64,000 bases of DNA from Candidatus Saccharimonadota bacterium. Its GTDB lineage: Bacteria; Patescibacteriota; Saccharimonadia; Saccharimonadales; Saccharimonadaceae. The stretch spans positions 1 to 64,000 of the forward strand of contig WRMD01000001.1 in assembly GCA_009777315.1 (NCBI GenBank), given 5' to 3'. Every line of letters begins with the position of its first letter. Position 1 is the stretch's first letter. Positions 1 through 8,077 of the stretch are shown here, one piece after another. The translations under genes and the position numbers were made by a program. The notes under the pieces are model-generated. The model was not told where the DNA came from. It ran no database searches and saw only the letters and a program-made list of their open reading frames with translations.

Positions 1-18
1 CGCTGTGTGTTCCCTTAG
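1..18 (+). CDS. 3' end of a gene or cassette whose last codons read R-C-V-F-P-stop; same C-terminal motif as the cassette family (RCVYP*)
   Basis: cgc tgt gtg ttc cct tag = RCVFP*; 15/18 nt match to cgctgtgtctacccgtag of the cassettes; most of the gene lies outside the window. Confidence 0.4.
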   Translation, partial: RCVFP

Positions 19-213
19 TTTAGTTAGCTATTCCGTCTAGCCCTTGTGAAAATGGAACAAGAGAAAAACGGACTGCCCAGGAGCTGAGGCATAAGGCCGA
101 AGCGACAGAGCAGTCCGGGCGTCAACCTTGGCACGTATACCCACAATAAAGCCTACGGGCTTGCTGTTCGGTGCGTCTATCCTTAAATAGTGGATAAAGA
201 GGGGTGTTGGGGA

Positions 214-1887
214 TTAGCCGATTTGAATGAGCTGGCCGCCGAGTTGGGTGCGGAAATAGTTATCGTGGGAGATGTAGAGGATGGCGCCGGAGTAGCGGGC
301 GAGGGCGGTTTCGAGCTCTTCGATGCTGGGGAGGTCGAGGTGAGAGGTGGGTTCGTCGAGGATGATGAGGTTGGGGTCGTTGACTAACATTTTGATGATT
401 TGGAGTCTGGCCTTTTGACCGCCGGAGAGGTTACGAACGAGAATAGTGAGGTCTTCGGGGAGGAAAAGGTATTGCGAGAGAAGGCTTCTGGCTTTGGTTT
501 CATTGATGGGACGATCGGCGTTTTGATAGATCTTGAAGACGGCGTCAGTGAGAGTAAGGTCGAAAAGGTCGCTGCTGACTTCTTGTTCGTAGACGCCGAA
601 GCGGATGGATTTGCCGATTTCTATTGTGCCGTCGAAAAGCTGGATGGGGTCGAGAGGGTTTGCTTGTGCTTGGGTGGCTTCTTGATACTGGGCGATGATG
701 GCTTTGACGAGAGTGGTTTTGCCGGCGCCGTTACGACCGCGGAGTTCGACAGCGCTGCCTTCGGCGACTTCGAAATTGATACCGGCGAAGAGCGGTGATT
801 CTAGGTAGCCGAGGGAGAGGTTGGTGACTTTGATAAGGTTGCGTTTGCCGCGAGAGGCATCGGAGAGGCCGATGCGGATATTCTTGGCTTTGTACTTGTC
901 ATAGCGGGCGGCTTCCTTGTAGCTTAAGCTGGCGACGTTTTCGCGATCGACCCAAAAGCTGGGCTTAGGGATGGCGAGAAGTTTATTAAGTTCTTTGGTG
1001 AGGCGGTTTTCCATGACTAGAAACGGATTTCTTTTGTCGGCGGTGCCAGTCCAGCTGGGCTTTTTGGCGCGGGCGTAGGCAATTTGTTTCCTGAGGTTAG
1101 CGATTTTATTTTGGGCGACTTCGTATTCGTTCATGGCGTTGCCGGTACGAGTGGCGTTGGTGCGGAGGTAGTCGCGGTAGGAGCCGGAATAATTCCAGCT
1201 AGCGCCGTCTTTGATTTCGACGATGCGGTCGACCTGGTCGAGGCAGTCGCGATCGTGAGTGATGATAATTATTGCTGTCGGCGTGGACTTCATCCAGTCG
1301 ATGAATTTGGCTTTGGCTTCGTAGTCCATGAAGTTGGTTGGTTCGTCGACGATGGCGAGGTCGGCGTCAGAATGCATGATCTTGATGACTTCGCTGAGGC
1401 GCTTTTGGCCGCCGGAAAGGCTTACGAAGGGGCGGTCGGCAAAGTCGTACATCTGGAAGGCGAGAAGTTCGAGACGGACGCGGTCTTCGATGTCGTAGAA
1501 GCCGAGGCGTTCGTAGTCTTCTAGGGCATCGGAGTATTCGCGGATGAGTTTCATGCTATCGCCCATTTTCTCGGGGAGCTCGGTGATGAGTTGGTTGAGC
1601 CTAGTAAAATCGGGGACTTGGGAGAGGATGTAATCGACGACGGTTGTTCCGGGCGGGACGTCGGAGTATTCCTGCTCGGTGACGACGGTGCGGGTGCCCC
1701 GTCGCCAGTGAAGGTCGCCGGTGAAGTCGGTGTCGCGGCCAGCGAGGATACGGAGGAGGGTAGTTTTGCCGATGCCGTTACGACCGATGAGGCCGATTTT
1801 TTCGCGGTCGGCGACGGAGATGAAGACGTTTTGGAAGAGTTCCTTAGCGCCGAAGGATTTTTCGTAGATGTGGGCGTCGAGTATCAT
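214..1887 (-). CDS. ABC-F family ATP-binding protein (two ABC domains)
   Basis: ORF 557 aa with two Walker A motifs (GRNGIGKTTL, GRNGAGKTTL) and two LSGGQK signatures. Confidence 0.93.
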   Translation of the reverse strand: MILDAHIYEKSFGAKELFQNVFISVADREKIGLIGRNGIGKTTLLRILAGRDTDFTGDLHWRRGTRTVVTEQEYSDVPPGTTVVDYILSQVPDFTRLNQLITELPEKMGDSMKLIREYSDALEDYERLGFYDIEDRVRLELLAFQMYDFADRPFVSLSGGQKRLSEVIKIMHSDADLAIVDEPTNFMDYEAKAKFIDWMKSTPTAIIIITHDRDCLDQVDRIVEIKDGASWNYSGSYRDYLRTNATRTGNAMNEYEVAQNKIANLRKQIAYARAKKPSWTGTADKRNPFLVMENRLTKELNKLLAIPKPSFWVDRENVASLSYKEAARYDKYKAKNIRIGLSDASRGKRNLIKVTNLSLGYLESPLFAGINFEVAEGSAVELRGRNGAGKTTLVKAIIAQYQEATQAQANPLDPIQLFDGTIEIGKSIRFGVYEQEVSSDLFDLTLTDAVFKIYQNADRPINETKARSLLSQYLFLPEDLTILVRNLSGGQKARLQIIKMLVNDPNLIILDEPTSHLDLPSIEELETALARYSGAILYISHDNYFRTQLGGQLIQIG

Positions 1888-1901
1888 GGTCTTGGTTCGT
1901 T

Positions 1902-2384
1902 TTAAGACTCGCCGTCGACTCGGACGAGAGAAGGGCGGAGGGTTTGGCCAGCTAGGGTGTAGCCGGCGCGGAGCTCTTCGGCAATACGATCGCCTTCGCC
2001 GGAGAGGGCTTCGTGGAGGTTGGGGTCAAAAGCGGTGCCGGGGCGAGCTGTGATTTTTTTGACGCCTAGCTGATCGAGTGTGGAGTTAAGTTTTTTAGAT
2101 AGGGCGAGGACGCCAGCGATCCAGGCGTGGTCGGGTAGGTCGGCGGGGGCGTGATTTAACGCGAGATCGAGGTCGTCGAGGATGGGGAGAAGGCGGAGGA
2201 TGGTTTTGATTTCGGTGGCGGTGACGGTGCGGGTGCGGTCGGCATCGACGTTTTTGCGGTAGTTCTCAAAGTCGGCGCGCTGGCGCTTGAGATCGGCGGT
2301 GAGTTCGGCGATTTGAGTGTCCTTGGCGTCTTTGGTATCGGGCTCGGACGCGGGGCTTGTTTTGCTTTTGATGGAGTTTTTCAT
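1902..2384 (-). CDS. grpE: Nucleotide exchange factor GrpE
   Basis: 160 aa; RQRADFENYRKN...ILDDLDLALNHAP... GrpE pattern; directly downstream of hrcA. Confidence 0.9.
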   Translation of the reverse strand: MKNSIKSKTSPASEPDTKDAKDTQIAELTADLKRQRADFENYRKNVDADRTRTVTATEIKTILRLLPILDDLDLALNHAPADLPDHAWIAGVLALSKKLNSTLDQLGVKKITARPGTAFDPNLHEALSGEGDRIAEELRAGYTLAGQTLRPSLVRVDGES

Positions 2385-3148
2385 TGGTTAGTCCTTTCTA
2401 GGAGTTTGGCTTCTTTGTAAAAATTGTTTTCGAGCATTTGGCCGGCGGCGCCGACAAGGGTCATGGCGCGGACGTAGTTTTGGCGGGTAGGGCCGAGGAC
2501 GCCGATGTAGGATTTGTCGGAGTAGGGGGAGCGGAAACGGGCGACGATGAGGGAGGCTTGGGAGGACTGGCCGATGGGGTTTTCGGCGCCGATGAAGACG
2601 TTGACGGGGTGGTCGGGGCGGGCTTCGCGGAGCCAGGGTTCGAGGTTGTCGAGGAGGCGGGCGACGCCTTGGACGGCGGAGCCATCACGGAACTCGGGCT
2701 GGGAGAAGAGGTTGGACATGCCAGCGATGTAGAGTTGGCCGCCGATGGTGGCGAGGCCGAGGTTGCCGGTGAGCTCGACGAGAGAGTCGACGGCGGAGCG
2801 GATAGCTTGGTCGGGTTTGACTTGGCTGTGGGTGACGACGCGGGTTTCGAGGGCGTTGGTTAGGCGGTTGAACTTATGTGGGGCCGGTTGGTTGGCGCTT
2901 TCGTTGACGTAGGCGCGATAGCCGGCGTCGGTGGGGATGCGGCCGGCGGAGGTGTGGGGGGTGGTGACAAGGCCAAGATCTTCGAGGGCGGACATTTCGG
3001 CGCGGATGGTGGCGGAAGAAACGTCGAAAAGCTTGGCGAGCATGACGCTACCGACAGGGGCGGCAACCTCGGCGTATTGTTCGACGAGGGCGAAGAGGAT
3101 GGCGCGTTGACGGTCGGTCATGGTTGAGCGATCGTGATGCTGGTTCAT
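2381..3148 (-). CDS. hrcA: Heat-inducible transcription repressor HrcA
   Basis: 255 aa; winged-helix N-terminus LDVSSATIRAEMSALEDLGLV-like, HrcA C-terminal region; CIRCE operator immediately upstream; 4-bp overlap with grpE. Confidence 0.9.
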   Translation of the reverse strand: MNQHHDRSTMTDRQRAILFALVEQYAEVAAPVGSVMLAKLFDVSSATIRAEMSALEDLGLVTTPHTSAGRIPTDAGYRAYVNESANQPAPHKFNRLTNALETRVVTHSQVKPDQAIRSAVDSLVELTGNLGLATIGGQLYIAGMSNLFSQPEFRDGSAVQGVARLLDNLEPWLREARPDHPVNVFIGAENPIGQSSQASLIVARFRSPYSDKSYIGVLGPTRQNYVRAMTLVGAAGQMLENNFYKEAKLLERTNQ

Positions 3149-3157
3149 GGGTATATT

Positions 3158-3184
3158 TTAGCACACTCGCGCGTAGAGTGCCAA
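3158..3184 (-). promoter_or_regulatory. CIRCE-like operator (HrcA binding site)
   Basis: Minus strand TTGGCACTC-N9-GTGTGCTAA versus consensus TTAGCACTC-N9-GAGTGCTAA (2 mismatches, exact 9-nt spacer), 9 nt upstream of the hrcA ATG. Confidence 0.88.
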
Positions 3185-3220
3185 CTTATGCCTATGGCGT
3201 CTGGCGGACAAGCTGTCAAC

Positions 3221-3385
3221 CTATTGGTTGATGATGACTGGGGCGGCGGAAGTGCTGGAGATGTCGATGGCGATAGCGGCTACGTAAGAGGCAAGAATGA
3301 CAGCGGGGACAGCGAGGACAAACAGGAGAGCCTTGCGGCGTTTGGTGCGGGTAACTGGTCTGGCGTAATAGAGGCGTTGATACAT
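3221..3385 (-). CDS. Small single-pass membrane protein (54 aa), not in ORF track
   Basis: Translated by hand: MYQRLYYARPVTRTKRRKALLFVLAVPAVILASYVAAIAIDISSTSAAPVIINQ*; purine-rich AAGGAC about 10 nt upstream. Confidence 0.5.
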   Translation of the reverse strand: MYQRLYYARPVTRTKRRKALLFVLAVPAVILASYVAAIAIDISSTSAAPVIINQ

Positions 3386-3594
3386 TGTGCTTTTGTCCTT
3401 TTTGTCTTTTGCTTTTATAAAATGTTTGCTTTTGCTTGAGACTATTACTAGTGTAGCTTGTTATTTTGCTTATGTCAACAGTTTTTAAGAGAAATATTGT
3501 ATAGCTCGGAGTTTTCGGGAGTTATCCACAGGTTGAGGCTGATTATATTATACTTGGTGGAGCTTACCAGCGGTGGTGCTGGCTCGCCCCATGA

Positions 3595-3670
3595 TGGTCA
3601 GGGTAAACAGACTCGAACTGTCGACCTCGCGGCCCCCAGCCGCGCGCGCTACCAACTGCGCCATACCCTG
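3595..3670 (-). tRNA. tRNA-Pro(GGG), CCA encoded
   Basis: CAGGGTA/TACCCTG acceptor, CGCGG-CTGGGGG-CCGCG anticodon arm, GACAG-TTCGAGT-CTGTT T arm, ACCA end. Confidence 0.93.
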
Positions 3671-3793
3671 ATAATTTATTCTATCACAACTTGTGCGGGG
3701 CGACCTGGGGTCTTTAGGGGATGGGTTGCGTGGGGTGGCGACGGAGTGTATAATGGTAGGTACGATAGAGTAAAGAGCCATAGATAGGAGAAG

Positions 3794-4513
3794 ATGGACA
3801 AGGATAAGAAGTCCGTGCTTGAGGCGCGGAAGATTAGCAAGGTTTACGGGAAGAAGGCGAATCGTTTTGTGGCTCTGAAGGATATTGATCTGAAAATTGA
3901 ACGGGGCGAGAGTGTGGCGATTATTGGGAAATCAGGGTCGGGTAAGACGACTTTGATGCATATTTTGGCGTTGCTTGATTCGCCGACGACCGGTGAGATG
4001 GTGGTGGGTGGTGAAAAGTCGACAAAACTGAAGAAGGCAAAGTTGGGGCGACTCAGGAATAGGGAGTTTGGGTTTGTTTTTCAGCAGTTTTTTATGAATC
4101 CGAATGATAGTGTGTTGAATAACGTGATGTTGCCGCTGAAAATCGCGGGGATTTCGGCGCGCGAACAGAAGAGGCGGGCGATGGAAGCGCTGAAGGCGGT
4201 TGAGCTGGAGGAAAAGGCGAAGAATAAGGCGAATGATTTGAGCGGTGGGCAGAAGCAGCGAGTGTGTATTGCGCGAGCGCTGGTGAATAATCCGAAGGTG
4301 ATATTTGCGGACGAGCCGACAGGGAATTTGGACTCGCAGACGGGAGATAAGGTGGAGAAGCTGCTGTCGAAGCTGAATAAAGAGCAGGGGATTACGCTGG
4401 TGGTGGTGACGCATGATGAAGATTTGGCGAGGCGATGTAATCGGCAGATATATTTGAAGGATGGGCAGATTATACGCGATGAGCGGAAGAAGAAAACAGG
4501 AGGCGCGAGATGA
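3794..4513 (+). CDS. MacB/LolD-type ABC transporter ATP-binding protein
   Basis: Walker A GKSGSGKTT, LSGGQKQR, VIFADEPTGNLDS. Confidence 0.93.
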   Translation: MDKDKKSVLEARKISKVYGKKANRFVALKDIDLKIERGESVAIIGKSGSGKTTLMHILALLDSPTTGEMVVGGEKSTKLKKAKLGRLRNREFGFVFQQFFMNPNDSVLNNVMLPLKIAGISAREQKRRAMEALKAVELEEKAKNKANDLSGGQKQRVCIARALVNNPKVIFADEPTGNLDSQTGDKVEKLLSKLNKEQGITLVVVTHDEDLARRCNRQIYLKDGQIIRDERKKKTGGAR

Positions 4514-5820
4514 AGTTTTTTGATGTTTTAAAGATGGCGAATGCCAACCTGTTGCGTAATAAAGTTCGGGCGGGGCTGACGATTTTGGCGATTTTTGTCG
4601 GTAGTTTTACGATTATTCTGAATAGCGGGATTAACTATGGGGTGAATCGGTACGTGGACAGTCAGCTGGAGGCGGCCGGAGGTGAGGGGTATTTGGAGAT
4701 TATGAAGATGGAGAGCATGTCGGATATGATTCAGATGGGCGGCATGGGCAGTGGTGGTCCGACGGAGTATGATCCGGACGGAGGTAGTGGAGTCCAGCCG
4801 ATAACGGAGGATGATTTGCAGATTATTCGTGAGACGCCTGGGATTATCGCGGAGTCAGTGCGAGTGTTTAGGATGGTGAATGTGGAATATATTCAGAGTT
4901 TGGAGAATGACAAGCGGTTTAACCTGAGTATTTCGCAGTGGCCGAGTGATACGCTGAATGTGGCGATGGCGTCGGGGCGGATGGTGGATAATAATTCGGA
5001 AGAGTTTCAGATTGTGTTGGCTCCCGAGTTTGCGGAGGCGCTTGGATATACAGAGGAGAGTGTGGTAGGTGAGACGGTGGTGTTGGCGGTGGCACTACTG
5101 CCAGCGACGCGACCGGTGCAGGTGAAGCGAGTGGAGGCGACGGTGGTTGGCGTGCAGCAACAAAGTATGGTGGGTATGGGTCGGTCGTTTGTGAATGAGG
5201 CGCTGAATGATGCGCTCTACGATGCGAGTTTGTCGGCGTTGCCGGAGGAGTTGCGACCGGATACGAACTTTTTTGCGATGGCGGAATACGACACCTCGAT
5301 GAGTGAGGAAGAGGTGCAGGCGATGAGGGATCGTTTGAGCGAGCATGGGCTGCAGGCGATGAGTATTCGCGATCAGGTGGGGATGATGATGACGTTCTTT
5401 GATGCGATTACGATTGTGCTGATGATTTTTGGCGGGATTGCGCTATTGGCGGCGTCGATTGGGATCGTGAATACACTGTTTATGGCGGTGCAGGAGAGGA
5501 CGCGGGAGATTGGCTTGATGAAGGCGATGGGGCTGTCTTCGGGCAAAATCTTTTTGATGTTTTCAACGGAGGCGATTTTGCTGGGATTCTGGGGGTCGGT
5601 GGTGGGCATCGGGCTGGCGTTTGTGGCGCGGGGCGTGGGCAATCATCTGGCGGCGCAGACGTTCCTGTCGGGTTTGCCGGGCTTTACGCTGATTGAGTTT
5701 AATCCGACGATGCTAGTGGTGATTACGCTGGTGATTATGGCGATTGCGTTCGTGGCGGGAACGGCGCCGGCGAGACGAGCGGCGAAGCAAGATCCGATTG
5801 ATGCGCTGAGGTACGAGTAG
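4510..5820 (+). CDS. MacB/FtsX-type ABC transporter permease
   Basis: N-terminal TM, periplasmic domain, FtsX C-terminal TMs (NTLFMAVQERTREIGLMKAMG; ARRAAKQDPIDALRYE). Confidence 0.92.
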   Translation: MKFFDVLKMANANLLRNKVRAGLTILAIFVGSFTIILNSGINYGVNRYVDSQLEAAGGEGYLEIMKMESMSDMIQMGGMGSGGPTEYDPDGGSGVQPITEDDLQIIRETPGIIAESVRVFRMVNVEYIQSLENDKRFNLSISQWPSDTLNVAMASGRMVDNNSEEFQIVLAPEFAEALGYTEESVVGETVVLAVALLPATRPVQVKRVEATVVGVQQQSMVGMGRSFVNEALNDALYDASLSALPEELRPDTNFFAMAEYDTSMSEEEVQAMRDRLSEHGLQAMSIRDQVGMMMTFFDAITIVLMIFGGIALLAASIGIVNTLFMAVQERTREIGLMKAMGLSSGKIFLMFSTEAILLGFWGSVVGIGLAFVARGVGNHLAAQTFLSGLPGFTLIEFNPTMLVVITLVIMAIAFVAGTAPARRAAKQDPIDALRYE

Positions 5821-5855
5821 AGTTTGGGGGTCGACGGACTTTTGGCCGACATGTT

Positions 5856-5882
5856 AAAACCGCCCCAGGGGGGCGGTTTTTG
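5856..5882 (+). terminator. Rho-independent terminator
   Basis: AAAACCGCCCC-AGG-GGGGCGGTTTT hairpin. Confidence 0.85.
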
Positions 5883-6073
5883 GTAGAGATTACTTTTCGT
5901 TATAGGTTTTTGGCCGGTCGGGGTTATTTGTCGGTATGGATACCGAGTAAGCGGGCGACCGACGGGGTCATGGTGCGACGTTCGGGCGGGAAGCCGCTGT
6001 TCAGTTGCTTGATCTTTGCACTAGATGGGGGTGACAAGCCCTCTGGTGTGCTTCGCGGAGCAGGGGTGTTGGG

Positions 6074-6379
6074 CTAATTCCAGGTGTCGTTGTTGTCGTC
6101 GACTTGGATCTCGTGGGGTATGGATGAGGTTTGGTCGATGTCAGGTTGGTCTTGTTCGAGGGTTGGCGAGAGTTGGTCGACAGCGAAGAGGATGACGCCG
6201 ATGAAGATGACGCCAAGGCCGAGAACAGGTATAATGAGGTGTCGGAGGCGGTTTTTCTTGGGTGAAGTGGTGTTTTTGATGGTGTTGTTATCGTTGTAAG
6301 GCGGGGTGATGATTTCCGTTTGGCCGGGTAGGGGTTCATTTACTAATTTGTGTGCGGTTTCATTCGTGGTCTCATCCAT
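6074..6379 (-). CDS. Hypothetical single-TM protein
   Basis: 101 aa, one hydrophobic segment (HLIIPVLGLGVIFIGVILFAV). Confidence 0.6.
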   Translation of the reverse strand: MDETTNETAHKLVNEPLPGQTEIITPPYNDNNTIKNTTSPKKNRLRHLIIPVLGLGVIFIGVILFAVDQLSPTLEQDQPDIDQTSSIPHEIQVDDNNDTWN

Positions 6380-6483
6380 GATATGCTCCTTTTTTTGAGG
6401 GTTGTCGAGTGTAATTGAGTATGATTATATCAGAAATCGGTGCCGAAAGCAAGGGGTTTAGGGACTTTGAGGGCTGCGGCTCT

Positions 6484-6701
6484 CCTCCCCACCCCCTACG
6501 GGTAGACACAGCGGAGGGAATAACCTAAACGTTTGGCTGGATTGTTAGAGAATGAGCCAGGATTTATGGCTGTGTTTGATAGGCGTGGACCATTGATAGT
6601 CTCATCCGAGTATATTGCAGACCCCCACCAAAGAGCGACTACCGACTGATTAGCAAACCCGCCTGGAGAACTAAAGTTATCTACAGAGACAGTGGCGAAG
6701 G
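6484..6701 (-). repeat. Silent variable cassette C1
   Basis: 218 bp; CCTTCGCCACTGTC at left, full 35-bp right end; open frame FATVSVDNFSSPGGFANQSVVALWWGSAIYSDETINGPRLSNTAINPGSFSNNPAKRLGYSLRCVYP*; no start codon. Confidence 0.9.
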
Positions 6702-6731
6702 AGGAGCGCCAGAGATGGTATAATTAGAGGT

Positions 6732-8051
6732 ATGAGTAGGGGCAAAGACAAGATGGAAAGGGTGCGGTTCACGGGGTTGGTGCCGGGCGGGGCGGCGATT
6801 GGCGAGCTTGAGAATGGGAAGAAGGTGTTTTGTTTTGGGGTGTTGCCGGGGGAGTTGGCGGAGGTGCGAATTACGAAGGAAAAGTCGAGCTATGTGGAGG
6901 CGCGGTTGGTTGCGGTGGTTGAGGCGAGTGAGCGACGGGTAGCACCGCGGGATGAGATATACTTGTCAACGTCGCCGTGGCAGGTGATGGACTATGACTA
7001 TGAACTTTTGCAGAAACGGGAGCTGGTGACGGAGATGTTTCGGGGGCTGCCAGTAGAGATTGGTGAGGTGGCGACGGACGGGCAGGAGTGGAATTATCGG
7101 AATAAGATGGAGTTTTCGTTTTATGGGGACGAGGAGGGGTTGCACTTTGCGTTTTATGTGCGAGGGACGCATTATAAGCAGGTGGTGCGGACGGAAAGTT
7201 TGAGTGCGGAGCCGCTGTGGGCGAAGGCTTGTGAGTGCCTAGGGGCTTTGAACGAGATGGGGGCGGAAGCGCGGGATTTGAAGACGTTGATTGTGAGGTC
7301 GGACGCGAGGGGTCGGGCAGTGGCGAAATTGTTTGTGAAGAATAAAGAGGCGAAAGAGATGTCTTCGCGAGTGGATGTGCCGGGGTTGGCGGTGGTGTAT
7401 TCGGACGCGAAATCACCGGCAAGCGTGACGACGGAAGTTTGGCGGGTGGGGGAGACGACTTTGGCGGATGAGCTTTTGGGGCGGGAATATCAATATGATG
7501 TGGATGGGTTCTTTCAGATAAATTTGCCGGTGTATGAGATGGTGCTGGGGGAGATTGTGACTTGGGTAGAGGGTGAGAGGGTGCTGGATTTGTATGCGGG
7601 GGTGGGGACGATTGGGCTGAGCGTGGCGCGCGGGAAGGATTTGACGCTGGTGGAAGTGGACGAAAAGGCGTATGCGGAATTAGCGAAAAATGTGGCGGGC
7701 GTGACGGGGGCGAAGGCAGTGCTAGCAAAATCGGAGGATGCTTTGGAGTATTTGACGCAGGTGGATACGGTGATTGTGGATCCGCCGCGGGCGGGGATGC
7801 ATCAGAAGCTGGTGGATAAGCTGCTCATGGACGGGCCGAAGCGGGTGGTGTATTTGAGCTGTAATCCGGTGACGCAGGCGCGGGATGTGGAGTGGTTGGT
7901 GAAGGGGCGGGGGGATGGTGCGGGCAGCCGTGAGGGGTTGGCGGGTGGTCGCGAAGGGGCGGGGGCGTATAAGATTGTGTGTCAGAAGGCATATAATTTT
8001 TTCCCGAAGACGCCGCATATTGAGAACTTGGTGGTGTTGGAACGGAGATAA
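6732..8051 (+). CDS. TRAM-domain RNA (uracil-C5-)-methyltransferase, TrmA/RumA family
   Basis: LDLYAGVGTIGLSVA, VDPPRAGMHQKL, VVYLSCNPVTQARDV motifs. Confidence 0.93.
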   Translation: MSRGKDKMERVRFTGLVPGGAAIGELENGKKVFCFGVLPGELAEVRITKEKSSYVEARLVAVVEASERRVAPRDEIYLSTSPWQVMDYDYELLQKRELVTEMFRGLPVEIGEVATDGQEWNYRNKMEFSFYGDEEGLHFAFYVRGTHYKQVVRTESLSAEPLWAKACECLGALNEMGAEARDLKTLIVRSDARGRAVAKLFVKNKEAKEMSSRVDVPGLAVVYSDAKSPASVTTEVWRVGETTLADELLGREYQYDVDGFFQINLPVYEMVLGEIVTWVEGERVLDLYAGVGTIGLSVARGKDLTLVEVDEKAYAELAKNVAGVTGAKAVLAKSEDALEYLTQVDTVIVDPPRAGMHQKLVDKLLMDGPKRVVYLSCNPVTQARDVEWLVKGRGDGAGSREGLAGGREGAGAYKIVCQKAYNFFPKTPHIENLVVLERR

Positions 8052-8077
8052 TGCATGATGAGTAGAAAAGGTATGAT

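Noticed and set aside
1-200. RNase P RNA or tmRNA at the left edge
   Set aside because: Could not match the conserved core motifs of either; kept only as a low-interest structured region.
2438-2863. Long antisense ORFs throughout (e.g. 400..798, 6871..7728, 34382..35230, 24282..24863)
   Set aside because: They mirror well-supported coding genes; low-complexity Pro/His/Arg or Gly/Asp translations typical of antisense of GC-skewed codons.
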